Below, piece after piece: positions 34,101 through 43,116 of a stretch of DNA of 64,000 bases. The stretch is from Chloroflexota bacterium. Lineage in GTDB: Bacteria > Chloroflexota > Anaerolineae > Aggregatilineales > Phototrophicaceae. The notes under the pieces are model-generated. The model worked only from the letters and a program-made list of their open reading frames with translations, had not been told where the DNA came from and searched no databases. The stretch's first letter is position 1. The number at the start of each line of letters is the position of its first letter. Location of the stretch: positions 46,201-110,200 of the forward strand of contig WTGN01000028.1 in NCBI GenBank assembly GCA_011523545.1, given 5' to 3'. The translations under genes and the position numbers were made by a program.

Positions 34101-35761
34101 CGTTGTTCAAAGAGCTCGGTCAAGGCGTATTGCAGCAGCGGCAGGGCGCCGGGCTGTTCGCGCACGTCATCTATGATGATTTCAATCAGCCCGTCTTCAA
34201 TGATGGCGCCAACATTTTCCGCCGGCCCCACAATCGTCTCGGCCAGCTCTTCATCGTTCAGCGGCAGGACGAGCTCGGTGCGCGCTCTGATAAGCTCGCC
34301 AAAACCCTGATACATGAGCGGCCGATCGTAGAAGTCGGCGCGCAAGGTCGCGATGATGATGATGGGGCTGTCTTCCGCGTTGACCGCGTTCAGGATCAGA
34401 TCGAGGAATTGCTGACGATCGCTTTCCCGTTCGACCTGCGTGAACAGCTCTTCAAACTGGTCAATCATCAGCAGGAGTTTGCTGTCGCTGGAAGGCAGCG
34501 CTTCGTAGACACCCTGCGCCAGGCCATCCACATGATCGCGCAGCGTCTCGACCACGCCGGGCAGCTCCGAAGTCGACACGCTCAAGAGCGCCGCCGCCAG
34601 TTCATCCAGCGGCATCTCGCCCGGCACCATTTCGGCGTAAAACCAATCTTGCGAGCCCGGCACGCCGCCGTTGCGCAGCGCGGGCAGCACGCCGGCTTTC
34701 ACCAGGCTGGACTTGCCGCTGCCGCTCGGCCCGATGACGGCCAGAAAATTGTTCTCGACCACATTTTCCTGAAGCCGGCCCAGGACGCGTTCGATCATGG
34801 CGCTGCGGCCGAAGAAGTCGTTGGAGTCCGCTTGTTGAAAGGCGCGCAAGCCCTTGTAGGGATTTTTGGTCTCGATCAAATCAAATTCGGAGAGGTCAAG
34901 CTCTTCCAGCTCGAGCTCGGCAGTGGCGTCGCCTTGGCGCAGCGCCTGCTGAAACTCCATCATCAGCGACAGCGCGTCGGGGTAACGGTCGCCCGGGTCC
35001 TTGGCGGTGGCGCGCTGGATGATGGAATTGAAGGCCGGCGGCAGATTGAGCGCATTGTGATCAATCATGGGCAGCGGCTCATTGAGGTGCTTGTAGACCA
35101 GCGTCGCCAGCGTCTCTTCGGCGAAGGGGCGGCTCCCTGACAACATTTCATAGAGCATGATGCCAAAGGCATAAATGTCGCTGGGCGGGCCAGCGCCTTC
35201 ACCGCGGATTTGCTCCGGCGCCATATAGGCCGGCGTGCCGACAAGCGTGTCGGCGCCATCGCTGCCATCAGCGCCCACTTCCTTGGCGATGCCGAAATCG
35301 CTGAGATAAGCGTTGTTGCTTGCATCCAAAAAGATGTTGTCCGCCTTGATGTCTTGATGCACGACGCCGCTGTTATGGGCGAAGTTGAGCGCGCTGGCGA
35401 CCTGCTCCACAATCTTGGCGGTCAAGCCGATATCGAGCACACCTTCTTCTTCGATCAAGTCGCGCAGGCTGCCGGCGCTCAAATAGCGCATGACCAGGCA
35501 GGTGCTGTCCGGCGCGCGCCAGAAATCATAAAGGGGGACGATATGCGGATGCTCAAGCCGGGCGACCACCTGCGCTTCGCTTTCGAAACGCCGAATGAAT
35601 TCCGGCTGGTTGGCATATTTGGGCGAGACCACTTTGATGGCCACATCACGCGTGACCACGCTCTGATGCGCGCGATAAACAACGCCGAAGCCACCCTGCC
35701 CCAGCAACTCGCCAAATTCGTAACCTTTGATCGTTTGGCCCGTTAATTCCAGTATTTCCAT
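31133..35761 (-). CDS. Ser/Thr protein kinase - nSTAND1 ATPase - TM - WD40 repeat protein
   Basis: 1542 residues. Kinase domain 12-275: G-loop GQGGFGVVY (21-29), Lys43, HQDIKADN (135-142, HQD instead of HRD, catalytic Asp137 kept), DFG 155-157, APE 181-183. nSTAND1 NTPase about 300-700: PYKGLRAFQ, Walker A GPSGSGKS (344-351), LLMIDQFEELFTQ as Walker B. A charged helix and one membrane segment (IAAGIFGVAAVVAVVLSLFAF) follow. Then near-exact 7-residue repeats (ADEQRTI, AEDQRAI, ADEQREI) form a coiled coil. The remainder is about 14 WD40 repeats (SPDG...WD). Kinase and NTPase would be cytoplasmic, the propeller outside or vice versa. Likely a ligand-sensing signal protein; substrate unknown. Confidence 0.93.
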   Translation of the reverse strand: MEILELTGQTIKGYEFGELLGQGGFGVVYRAHQSVVTRDVAIKVVSPKYANQPEFIRRFESEAQVVARLEHPHIVPLYDFWRAPDSTCLVMRYLSAGSLRDLIEEEGVLDIGLTAKIVEQVASALNFAHNSGVVHQDIKADNIFLDASNNAYLSDFGIAKEVGADGSDGADTLVGTPAYMAPEQIRGEGAGPPSDIYAFGIMLYEMLSGSRPFAEETLATLVYKHLNEPLPMIDHNALNLPPAFNSIIQRATAKDPGDRYPDALSLMMEFQQALRQGDATAELELEELDLSEFDLIETKNPYKGLRAFQQADSNDFFGRSAMIERVLGRLQENVVENNFLAVIGPSGSGKSSLVKAGVLPALRNGGVPGSQDWFYAEMVPGEMPLDELAAALLSVSTSELPGVVETLRDHVDGLAQGVYEALPSSDSKLLLMIDQFEELFTQVERESDRQQFLDLILNAVNAEDSPIIIIATLRADFYDRPLMYQGFGELIRARTELVLPLNDEELAETIVGPAENVGAIIEDGLIEIIIDDVREQPGALPLLQYALTELFEQREGALLTIAAYQDIGGTLGALAKRAEEVYLRFSEAGQNMARQIFLRLVTLGEGQEDTRRRILRTELLTLGAREVAEEVIDRFGRYRLLTFDRDDTTRSPTVEVAHEALIRRWERLREWLTESRNDVRLERELLNAAHDWEAADKDKSYLMQGNRLLTFEEWSESTSLRLNELEIDFLDASLKARDKREAEERAREERERELERQKARNMRIAAGIFGVAAVVAVVLSLFAFDQRNKADEQRTIAEDQRAIADEQREIAVEAMHEAETNERKNLSLALASNARTALSENNPALALPVAIEARQVFDPPEAEVLRILGQATFSPGPRFRFIESPRSILGVAYNADGSIGAFAGSEGVVRLFDTSTGELLQSIEAGSPISAVAFSPDGGAIAAALSDNTVGLWQVSSGEERERLHGHEDIVTDVEFSPDGALLASSSADSTVRLWDVASGETARVLRKHIDYVIKLSFSSDGARLASASSSFGVRDADRTTEHNTVQIWDVASGENLLTIPPDGTGYYRDVEFSPDDSLFAATTWSSALGGTARIYDAQTGEELYRLYAHRDTLSNLEFSPDGELLATASNDATVKLWDFDKGVLVTSYVDFPYRVQDIEFSPDGETMLIGLGESETSGRPNPEDAPADSSAFLWDLRNRMQTHQYEGNTNWTWAADISDDGSLIASGAGPLFMPPDPADLDATVRVWDADTGEPVAVLEGHENTVDSVRFEPDGVHILSASWDGTIRRWDWTSGEQVQLYEIDDAPRVYMIELLPNGEQFFSGSHDGIIRLWDIESGAVLREFIGHSDPVNGVHLSSDGGLLVSAAGNWFSDDQTIRLWDVESGELLQTFAGHDHIVNYAQISPNEEFIVSTSWDGTVRMWDVESGEEIRQLIGHNGYTFGIAISQDSQIVLTTSSDYTVRMWNTATGEELIRFDQHTDWIQEVVFSPDESFAVSAGQDFALRRRQVMRTADELVDWAQNNRYIRKLTCAERQSYRLECEP

Positions 35762-35809
35762 AAATGCCCTCTAGCCGCGCAAGCGAACCATGTACAGTAA
35801 TATCGCATA

Positions 35810-35815
35810 AGTATA
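35810..35815 (-). promoter_or_regulatory. Extended -10 box upstream of the kinase gene
   Basis: TGTGCTATACT on the minus strand gives an extended -10 (TGC before TATACT), about 50 bases before the ATG. Confidence 0.45.
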
Positions 35816-35859
35816 GCACATACATACCCGCATCGCAGCCCGCCCGATTCGCAGGCCGT

Positions 35860-35937
35860 AGGGGCATCTTGCCGAGACGCCCTCCTTGCCGGCATCCGCA
35901 TTAATCCTGTGGGCGTTTCAGCGAAACGCCCCTACAA
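35860..35937. repeat. R1 inverted pair
   Basis: A degenerate left copy (GGGCATCTT ... GAGACGCCC) and a perfect right copy at 35911-35931 (GGGCGTTTC, loop AGC, GAAACGCCC) followed by CCTACAACTT. It lies between divergent genes. Confidence 0.8.
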
Positions 35938-35993
35938 CTTTCGTCGTAATATGGAGTGCGGATATGGGTGAATCTTTCTGAGCGGGCGGGGGC

Positions 35994-36956
35994 ATGTTTC
36001 ACGTCATTTTGCGCTTGAGCGCACTGTTATTGCCAGCCAGCCTGGGCTTTGTGCTGCTTGCAAACGCGCTTGCGCCGCAGCTTGACGCGGGCGAGCAAGT
36101 GGTCTTCGTCGCCAGGGCATCCGGCCAGCTTCAGCTGATGATCGCCGACTTGAGCCGGGGACTGCGCGCTGCCATGCCCCAAGCTGGCGGCGATGTCTTT
36201 CAGCCGAGCGTGTCTCCGCATTCAGGCGAAGTCGTATTCGCCTCCCGATCGGGCGGCGATGCCGAGCTCTATCTGCTGCGGCTCGGCGACAGCGCGCCCC
36301 GTCAGCTCACCGACAATTCATTTGACGATCTGTCTCCGCAATGGTCCCCGGTTGGCGACGCCATCGTCTACCAAGCCAATCCGCGCGGCGTCCATCAGTT
36401 CTTCCTGATAGACGCGGACAGCGGCGTCCCGCGCCAGCTCAGTTTCAACGTGACCGATTACAACCGCCCGTCCTGGTCGCCCGATGGCAGCGCGCTGGCT
36501 TTTGACGCTGGCGGTGATATCTTCATCTTTGACATAGCGAGCGGGACGAGCCAGGCATTAACCCATGACGAATACGGCGCATACGACGAATACTGGGACG
36601 CGCAAACGGTTTGGTCGCCGGACGGCGGCACAATCGTCTACGATTCCTTTCGCGAGGGCTCCTGGAATCTTACCAAGCTGGATCTGGCCAGCGGGCGAGT
36701 CAGCCCCCTGACCCCGGCCGGCCGCGACGAACAGGGCGCCACCTTCACCAACCAGCCCGGGCAGATTGCCTACCAGTCGGTGACGAAGTTTCCCGGTCTC
36801 CTGTTTTTGCTCGATCTCGACCGACCGTCAGCCATGCGCGCCCTGTCGATACCGCCCGCTTACGGCAGTCCCCTTCACCTGCTCTTCGGCAACACAAAGG
36901 CGTTGACGCTGGAAGGCATTGATATACTCGAGCCGGCCTGGCTGAAAAGTCGCTAA
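35994..36956 (+). CDS. TolB-like (PD40) beta-propeller protein, exported
   Basis: 320 residues with a signal-like N-terminus (LSALLLPASLGFVLLANALA). Repeated PD40 motifs are visible: QPSVSPHSGEVVFAS, SPQWSPVGDAIVYQ, RPSWSPDGSALAFD and QTVWSPDGGTIVYD, each describing a TolB-type blade. Probably a periplasmic or surface binding protein; no catalytic residues. The ribosome site is poor. Convergent with the SH3-WD40 gene, with only 9 bases between stops. Confidence 0.82.
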   Translation: MFHVILRLSALLLPASLGFVLLANALAPQLDAGEQVVFVARASGQLQLMIADLSRGLRAAMPQAGGDVFQPSVSPHSGEVVFASRSGGDAELYLLRLGDSAPRQLTDNSFDDLSPQWSPVGDAIVYQANPRGVHQFFLIDADSGVPRQLSFNVTDYNRPSWSPDGSALAFDAGGDIFIFDIASGTSQALTHDEYGAYDEYWDAQTVWSPDGGTIVYDSFREGSWNLTKLDLASGRVSPLTPAGRDEQGATFTNQPGQIAYQSVTKFPGLLFLLDLDRPSAMRALSIPPAYGSPLHLLFGNTKALTLEGIDILEPAWLKSR

Positions 36957-36965
36957 GCGCCGGTA

Positions 36966-38603
36966 TCAGCCGGAGCCCAGCGGCACGCCATAAAGATGCA
37001 AGCTGTGCCGCGCAGTCGAGACGGCGATCAAGCTGCCGTCCGGGCTGAAGCTGATGTCATGGATCGCGCCATCGATTTCGCGCGTGGTCAGCAGCTGATG
37101 CGCTGTCGTATCCCAAACCGTGAAGACGCCGTCCGCCGCCCCAACCACCAGCATGGCGCCGTCCGGGCTGAATCCCAGCGTTGTCACATTGGCCGTCGGC
37201 ACGGGGTAATTGGCCAAGCTGGCGAATGAGACCGCATCAAGCATCTCCAGACTGGCGCCCGGCGCCGCTTGCGCCCAGGCAAATTGCTGACCGGCCGGGC
37301 TGTATTCAGCCGCTGTCAATACGGCGGATACGCCGAAGCTGCCGAAACGCTCGCCGCTGCTCACAGTCCAAACGCCCCGACTGCTGTCCCCCGCCGAGAA
37401 AATGCTGTCTCCATTTGGGTTGAAGGCAAGTTCGTGGATTAACTCGCCGTTTCCGGTGAGGATCGACTCCTGCGAAACTGACGGCAGGTCCCAGACGATG
37501 GCGGCGAATCTGCGATCCACTTCGGCTTGTGTATTGGCCTCCGGTCCGGCGCTGGCCAGCTTTTCGCCATCGGGGCTAAAGGCGATGGCCGAGACCGGGC
37601 CCACATGCGCGTTCAAGAAGAGCCGCTCGCTGAAGGTCAATGGCGAGCCGTCAACGATTTGCCAAAGATGCAAACTGCCAGCATCGCTGCCGAAAGCGAC
37701 CTGCGCTTGATCCGGCCGGAAAGCCAGCGTCGTTATGCCTTGATCGAAGTCCAGAAGGGCCGGCGTCAGATTCGGCTGGCGCAAGTCGTAGAGCCAGACG
37801 CTGTCGGATCCGATTGCCCCCGGCATCGCCAGGTAGCGATTGTCGGAAGACCAACCGTGAGCCGACTGGAAGTTGCCCTGAAGCCGGCCAAATTCTTGCA
37901 GATAGGCGACGAGGTTGATATTGAGCGCCTCGCGGCTGGGGATGGCGGGCGGCGCCAGGGGATGCACATAATAATCCCCGTCGCCGGCTTCCGCGATGTA
38001 ACCGGTCTGGTCATTGAATATTGCCAGCCACCAGACATAGCCGTCGACGCAATCGGGACCGGCGGTGATGCGCAATGGCAATCCTGCCGGGATCTGCAGC
38101 AAGACCGGCGCCTCGGGCGACGGGTGGCCGCGCAGATTCAAGCTGCCGGCCAGCGCTTCGACCTCCATGCCGGCGTTGACCCGCGAGCGCATGTAGGGCC
38201 CGCCGGTCGCCGCGTCACTGCAGAGCCGGTTGCTGTATGACGCTTCGGCTTCCGGGGCGGCTGCCGCGCCGGCCGCGTCAATGAGGCCGCAAAATACAAC
38301 TAGCGAACTGTCGTTGGAGACGCGATAGTCGTAAGTATTCGCGTTGTGAGACAATTGGAATTTGTAACCCAGGACGGCGCCGCCGCTGCCGTCAAGGCTC
38401 GGGCATCCCAGCGCGCTGTCCGGGAAGTTGATCTGTTCCCAGCGCCAATTCGACAAGTTGCCGATAACGACGGTATAGCCGAGCCGCCCGCTCAAGTCTT
38501 GCAGAGCGGCGTTGATTTGCGCCGGCGCGCCCTGCCCGCCCGTTCGCGCCGCCAAGGCAGCGAACATGAGGAGTATGAAGAATCTCGCGCGTGCAGACTT
38601 CAT
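36966..38603 (-). CDS. Exported SH3b and WD40 repeat protein
   Basis: 545 residues from ATG 38603, chosen because GGAAGGA lies 5 bases upstream and it begins a clean signal peptide (ARARFFILLMFAALAARTGGQG). An SH3b-type domain (LNLRGHPSPEAPVLLQIPAGLPLRI ... WWLAIF) at about 155-220 is followed by about seven WD40-like blades (AIAFSPDGEKLAS, TLGFSPDGAMLVV, DISFSPDGSLIAV). SH3b domains often bind cell wall. Likely an envelope sensor or scaffold; same general design as proteins around STAND-WD40 kinases in this group. Confidence 0.82.
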   Translation of the reverse strand: MKSARARFFILLMFAALAARTGGQGAPAQINAALQDLSGRLGYTVVIGNLSNWRWEQINFPDSALGCPSLDGSGGAVLGYKFQLSHNANTYDYRVSNDSSLVVFCGLIDAAGAAAAPEAEASYSNRLCSDAATGGPYMRSRVNAGMEVEALAGSLNLRGHPSPEAPVLLQIPAGLPLRITAGPDCVDGYVWWLAIFNDQTGYIAEAGDGDYYVHPLAPPAIPSREALNINLVAYLQEFGRLQGNFQSAHGWSSDNRYLAMPGAIGSDSVWLYDLRQPNLTPALLDFDQGITTLAFRPDQAQVAFGSDAGSLHLWQIVDGSPLTFSERLFLNAHVGPVSAIAFSPDGEKLASAGPEANTQAEVDRRFAAIVWDLPSVSQESILTGNGELIHELAFNPNGDSIFSAGDSSRGVWTVSSGERFGSFGVSAVLTAAEYSPAGQQFAWAQAAPGASLEMLDAVSFASLANYPVPTANVTTLGFSPDGAMLVVGAADGVFTVWDTTAHQLLTTREIDGAIHDISFSPDGSLIAVSTARHSLHLYGVPLGSG

Positions 38604-38642
38604 CGCAATCCTTCCCCGGCCATCCACTGCAGCAATTCCTTA

Positions 38643-38648
38643 ATTATA
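38643..38648 (-). promoter_or_regulatory. Extended -10 promoter of the SH3-WD40 gene
   Basis: TGATATAAT on the minus strand contains a perfect TATAAT with the TGN extension; leader of about 34 nt. Confidence 0.55.
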
Positions 38649-38765
38649 TCACGCCGAGCAGCGACCATCCGCGCGCGCGCCAAAGCTGTGTCCTTGAAAC
38701 TCCGGCCACTATTTGACACAATAATATGACATTGCAATGGTCGCGATAGATGGAAAGGCGCCCAT

Positions 38766-41480
38766 GTGGCATCGGCGCTGGACTACGTAGTACTCGGGCA
38801 TGATACTGGCGAGGGCGGTGACAGAAGCCGCAAGTTGCTGCTGTTCAATGGCGCGCTGCCGTCGATGGATCCCCGGTTTTATGCGGGCCTGGTAGACTTG
38901 CAGCCGATGCCGGACGCGGACGGCAACCTCGGCCCCGCCCTGGCCCTGCTTGACTTTGACCGGACGCGCAGGCTGCTGGCGGCAATCCAGCCGGCAGATG
39001 AACAGGCGGGCGCGTTCACCGATCACTATGTTTTTGTGCCCGCCATCGCCCTGGCGGAAGCGGCAAATCAGTGGCAGCGCTGGTTGGCTTTCCTGCCCGA
39101 AGCCTCGCAAGACGTCAACATGACATTGCCGCAATTGCAGCCGCCTGATTTCAAGCCGCTGGAGATTGAGACGCGGGCGGAAAATCTCGGGCGCATCCTG
39201 GACGAACTGCCCGCCGAGGGCTTCGAGCAGGCGCTGACCCTGCTGGGCGCGCTGATGAAGGACCGGCCGCTGGTCATCCTCAAGTTTCCGCCTGATCTCA
39301 AGCGGCGCTTGGGCCTGATTTCCGGCATTCAGGCGCTCATTCCCGGGCCGCTGGCAGGCAGCCTGACATTCGCTACGCTAGCGCCAGCGAGAATCCAGCA
39401 TCGCCCTCAACTTACCTTCGCTGATGATGACCCCGACGCCTCGGCTTGGGTCTATGATTGGGCGGCGCCAGCGGTCATGCCTGAAGCGCTGGACCATCCA
39501 TATATCGAGGTGCTGCGGACGCTGTGGGCCGGCGATGCATCGGCGCTGGCGGCTGAAATCCAGGGCTTGGCGGCGCTCGGCCAAATCCAGGCGGGAACGG
39601 GCGAACTTGGGGCGGCTCTCCAGCAGATTGCCGAAGGCTTCCGGGTCAATCGCCAGTTGCGGAAGCCGACGGACGATGTCTCCACCGCTGCCATTTTGCG
39701 CGTCCTGGATAGCGCGGCGCCGCCTTCTGACGAGCTGCGTTTTCAATACATCAGCAAGCTCTTGCGGAATGCGCTGCGCGAGCGAGACGCCGCCGCCGGC
39801 AGACGCGTGGCGGAAGAGCTCGACAAAGATGCCGCGCTCGACGCGGTCTTGGCCGGCGTGTTCGACGAGATGCTGGAGGATCAACCCGACGCGGTTTATG
39901 TCTTCATCCGCAATCGCCTGACCCATCTTGGCATCGACGAAAGCTGGATCCCGCGCCTGCAAACCGCCGCCCGGCTCTCGCTCGAAGTCGCCATTCAGGA
40001 GGGCGATGTCGGCACCCTGGCCGGCTGGCTGGAGTTGATCGCGCATGAGCCGCAGACCTATCAGCTGCGCGATGTCTTGCGCGAGGGCATCTTGCTGGCG
40101 ACGGAACGCGCCTATGCCGACGCGGACCTCGGCATCCACCTGATATTGATCGCCGCCCGCCGCGTGCCGGAAATTGTCGCTGCCTTGTATCAAGACGAAC
40201 GGCTCATCAACGCGCTGGAAAGCAATGTGCGGATCGCCCTGCAGGCCGCCTCAGCCGATTCGCTGGAGCGCTTGATCGACGACAAAGCAGAATACTTCCT
40301 GCTCGCCTTGTATCACGGCATACAGGTCTCCAATGAAATCCTCGTTACGCTGGCGTCGGCTCAGCGGCTCTGGTCCCTGTACGTATCGGATGAGCGGGTG
40401 AACCTGCCCGCTGTGTACCGGCCGCCGACGATAGCGCGCCTGCTGGCCACCGAGGCCAGCCATCAAATGACCGACGACGCTGTCGACTTCCTCTTCGATA
40501 ACATCATCCTCTGTGATGATCGCAAGCTGATCGCCGAGGCGGCGCAGTGCTTTGCCGATCGCGAATGGCTGTTCCCTCGTATTAGCGCAGCGCTGGAACG
40601 CGACGCGGTGCCATTCGACAAAGCCCTGTCCATCATGAATACGCTCAACGGCATCAAGAGCGCGACGCCTCACGATGTGATCGACACCTATTTCTCACTG
40701 CTGGATTATTATCAGTGGGAGCCGGCTGCCCAGCGCATGATGGAAGCGCTCGCGCGCCTGCTGGCGAAACACCCGGATGCCCAGCTGTCTTATCGGCATC
40801 TCTGGAAGCTGTTTGATTCCTGCCTGGCGCTGGAGATCGAAGGCGCGACGCGCGTCTCGATGACTCAGCTGCTGCTGCAATACGGGGCCGAGGAAGACCT
40901 GGCCGCTGTCGTCGATGGCCTGGCGCGCATCAGCCGGCAGATCCTCCTGAACAAGACCTTGCGGGCAAACCTGAATGCCTGGTGGCGCTCTTACACCCAT
41001 AGCCTGAGCCTGGCGCAGCTGCAGCGCCTCGAGCGCGAACTGGCGCCGCTGCGAGGCATGGAAGCGCAAAAGCACATCCTCTATTCAGTGCTGGCGATGC
41101 GGCGCTGGCTGCACAGCCAGAGCCCGCTTGAATTCGCCGATTCCATCAACACCACGAATTCCATCCTCGAGCATATCACTGACGCCTTTGACGCCGCCCA
41201 TATTCACGAGATTGACTCCTACACAATCAGGCGCGAAGTGGACGCGGTAAGCCAGGGGCTTTCGTCGGAACAGCGCCATATCCTGGCCAACAATCTGCGC
41301 AACCTGGCCCAGCGCATCACGCAGATGGCTGAGAAACGCAGCAAGCCCTCGCTCATCCGCGGCGAAGACAGCATCGAGCGGCAATTGCAGCATGGCGAGG
41401 CGAACCCGCATGGCTCGATTGATATGATGAAATGGATCGCCGGTTATCTCGACGGCGCCCATCCGCAAACTGACGACTGA
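38766..41480 (+). CDS. Large protein of unknown function, helical repeats, possible GAP1-N-like N-terminus
   Basis: 904 residues, GTG start with AAAGG 8 bases upstream. Not recognised with confidence. The first 250 residues are mixed alpha/beta and include YVVLGHDTGEGGDRSRKLLL and GAFTDHYVFVP. Their layout loosely recalls the N-terminal domain of GTPase-associated protein 1 (GAP1-N). From about 280 to the end it is almost purely helical, with leucine-rich amphipathic segments resembling HEAT/TPR-type arrays. No signal peptide or membrane segment. It stands alone between the SH3-WD40 gene (divergent) and the metabolic genes downstream. If GAP1-like, it would be an adaptor in a conflict or signalling system, but this needs profile searches. 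Confidence 0.6.
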   Translation: MASALDYVVLGHDTGEGGDRSRKLLLFNGALPSMDPRFYAGLVDLQPMPDADGNLGPALALLDFDRTRRLLAAIQPADEQAGAFTDHYVFVPAIALAEAANQWQRWLAFLPEASQDVNMTLPQLQPPDFKPLEIETRAENLGRILDELPAEGFEQALTLLGALMKDRPLVILKFPPDLKRRLGLISGIQALIPGPLAGSLTFATLAPARIQHRPQLTFADDDPDASAWVYDWAAPAVMPEALDHPYIEVLRTLWAGDASALAAEIQGLAALGQIQAGTGELGAALQQIAEGFRVNRQLRKPTDDVSTAAILRVLDSAAPPSDELRFQYISKLLRNALRERDAAAGRRVAEELDKDAALDAVLAGVFDEMLEDQPDAVYVFIRNRLTHLGIDESWIPRLQTAARLSLEVAIQEGDVGTLAGWLELIAHEPQTYQLRDVLREGILLATERAYADADLGIHLILIAARRVPEIVAALYQDERLINALESNVRIALQAASADSLERLIDDKAEYFLLALYHGIQVSNEILVTLASAQRLWSLYVSDERVNLPAVYRPPTIARLLATEASHQMTDDAVDFLFDNIILCDDRKLIAEAAQCFADREWLFPRISAALERDAVPFDKALSIMNTLNGIKSATPHDVIDTYFSLLDYYQWEPAAQRMMEALARLLAKHPDAQLSYRHLWKLFDSCLALEIEGATRVSMTQLLLQYGAEEDLAAVVDGLARISRQILLNKTLRANLNAWWRSYTHSLSLAQLQRLERELAPLRGMEAQKHILYSVLAMRRWLHSQSPLEFADSINTTNSILEHITDAFDAAHIHEIDSYTIRREVDAVSQGLSSEQRHILANNLRNLAQRITQMAEKRSKPSLIRGEDSIERQLQHGEANPHGSIDMMKWIAGYLDGAHPQTDD

Positions 41481-41567
41481 CGCCGCAAACCAGCATTCGC
41501 ATCTGCTCCCTTTTCAAAGTAGAATCGTAGCATTCCAGCCGCCAGCGCTAAGGAGAACGGCGAGCGC

Positions 41568-41915
41568 ATGGAAAAACTATTCACCTACGGCACGCTGCGC
41601 AGCCCGGCGACGCAGCAGAAGCTGTTGGGACGCACCCTCGGCGAGGGACGGCCGGACAGCCTGCGAGGTTACCGGCTGGCCAAGCTCACCGGCATTCACG
41701 AGGTCTATTCCATCCTGCAGCCCCACCCCGGCTCGGTCGTCGAGGGCATGCTCTTCGAAGTCAGCGCCGACGAGCTCGAACGCCTGGACGATTACGAAGG
41801 CGATGCCTATCAACGCGTGAGCGTCCGCCTGCTCAGCAAGACGCGCGCCTGGGCTTACATGGAAAACCCAAAATCCAGCTTCCGTATTCACATCGAACCG
41901 CCGGACAACCCATGA
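41568..41915 (+). CDS. Gamma-glutamylcyclotransferase-like protein (AIG2/GGCT fold)
   Basis: 115 residues. The signature FTYGTLRSP (substrate loop YGTLR) at 4-11 and the catalytic Glu in LDDYEGDAYQRVSV (about 73-86) match the GGCT/AIG2 family, which cyclises gamma-glutamyl amines to 5-oxoproline. Its stop overlaps the next start (ATGA). Actual substrate is unknown. Confidence 0.85.
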   Translation: MEKLFTYGTLRSPATQQKLLGRTLGEGRPDSLRGYRLAKLTGIHEVYSILQPHPGSVVEGMLFEVSADELERLDDYEGDAYQRVSVRLLSKTRAWAYMENPKSSFRIHIEPPDNP

Positions 41916-43084
41916 CCGAGCTCGGCATCGGCGTCATCGGCATGGGTTGGATGGGCCAGGTCCACGCCCGCTCTTACAGCTTGGTGCGCCAGCGATTCCC
42001 CGATTGCGGCTTGTCGGCGCGGCTTGTCATCTGCTCCGACAACGTGGCGCAAAGAGCGGAGCGCGCGCGCGACCTGCTCGGCTTTGAAGCGGCCACAACG
42101 CGCTGGCGTGATGTCATTGAGCACCCGGCCGTGCAAGTTCTGAGCATCGCGGCGCCCAACAATCTGCACCTGGAGATCGTCGAGGCGGCGGCGGCGGCCG
42201 GGCTGCATATCTTCTGCGAAAAGCCGGTCGGCCGAACGCCGCAGGAGACAGCGCAGATCGAAGCGATCGCCCGAAACGCGGGCATCCTCAGCTTTGTCGG
42301 CTTCAATTATCGCTGGGCGCCGCTGGTTCTTCACGCCAAGAGACTAATCAGCGACGGCGCGCTGGGTGAAATCACGCAGTACCGCGGCCGCTTCTTCAGC
42401 ATGTATGGCAGCGACCCGCTGGGTTTGCTCTCCTGGCGCTTCGACCGCGAATTCGCCGGCTATGGCGCCTTGGGCGACATCATGGCCCACGCCACCGATA
42501 TGGCGCTTTACCTTTGCGGCCCGGTCAAGCGGCTGGTCAGCAACGCGCACACCTTCATCGCCGAGCGCCCGCTGCCGATACCGGGGGTGGGCACGCATTA
42601 CTCGCGCGGCGCGCCCGAAGACCCGAAAGCCGCGGTCAGCAACGAGGATTATGTCGGCGCGCTGTTGGAATTCGAGAATGGCGCGCGCGGCACGCTGGAG
42701 GCCTCGCGCTCAATCGTCGGGCCGAAGAATCAAATGGCTTTTGAGATCAACGGCGCCAAGGGCGCGATCAACTGGGATTTCGAAAGGATGAACGAGCTGC
42801 AGCTATATCTGGGCGAAGACGGCCGGGGCGATGGCTTCACGCGGCTCGTCGCTGGCGACCGCTATCCCTGGCATGGCAACTTCAATCCGGGCGAAGGCAG
42901 CGGCCTGGGCTATGAAGACATGAAAGTGATCGAAGCCTGGCAATTCCTGCGCGCGGTTGCCGACGGCCGGCAGCGCGCCCCCGGGCTGGCCGATGCCCTC
43001 GCTGTCGCGGAGGCGCATCAGGCGATGATACGCTCCTGGAACAGCGGCGCCTGGGAAGCCATCACCTCCATGCGCCTGGATTGA
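41912..43084 (+). CDS. Gfo/Idh/MocA family oxidoreductase
   Basis: 390 residues. N-terminal Rossmann fold with GVIGMGWMGQVHARSY (8-23) binding NAD(P), EKPVGRTPQE (about 98-107) with the conserved lysine of the EKP motif, and the C-terminal alpha/beta domain including HATDMALYLCG. Family members oxidise or reduce sugars and inositols at a ring hydroxyl. Coupled to the GGCT gene by ATGA overlap and 32 bases before the deaminase gene, so probably one transcript. Confidence 0.9.
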   Translation: MTELGIGVIGMGWMGQVHARSYSLVRQRFPDCGLSARLVICSDNVAQRAERARDLLGFEAATTRWRDVIEHPAVQVLSIAAPNNLHLEIVEAAAAAGLHIFCEKPVGRTPQETAQIEAIARNAGILSFVGFNYRWAPLVLHAKRLISDGALGEITQYRGRFFSMYGSDPLGLLSWRFDREFAGYGALGDIMAHATDMALYLCGPVKRLVSNAHTFIAERPLPIPGVGTHYSRGAPEDPKAAVSNEDYVGALLEFENGARGTLEASRSIVGPKNQMAFEINGAKGAINWDFERMNELQLYLGEDGRGDGFTRLVAGDRYPWHGNFNPGEGSGLGYEDMKVIEAWQFLRAVADGRQRAPGLADALAVAEAHQAMIRSWNSGAWEAITSMRLD

Positions 43085-43116
43085 AATGCCTTCGCCACCA
43101 GTGACCTCATAATCTG

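Noticed and set aside
32861-35140. Long plus-strand ORF (759 aa) opposite the kinase gene
   Set aside because: It is antisense to the conserved nSTAND1 domain; the composition is that of a GC-rich shadow frame and no motif is recognisable.
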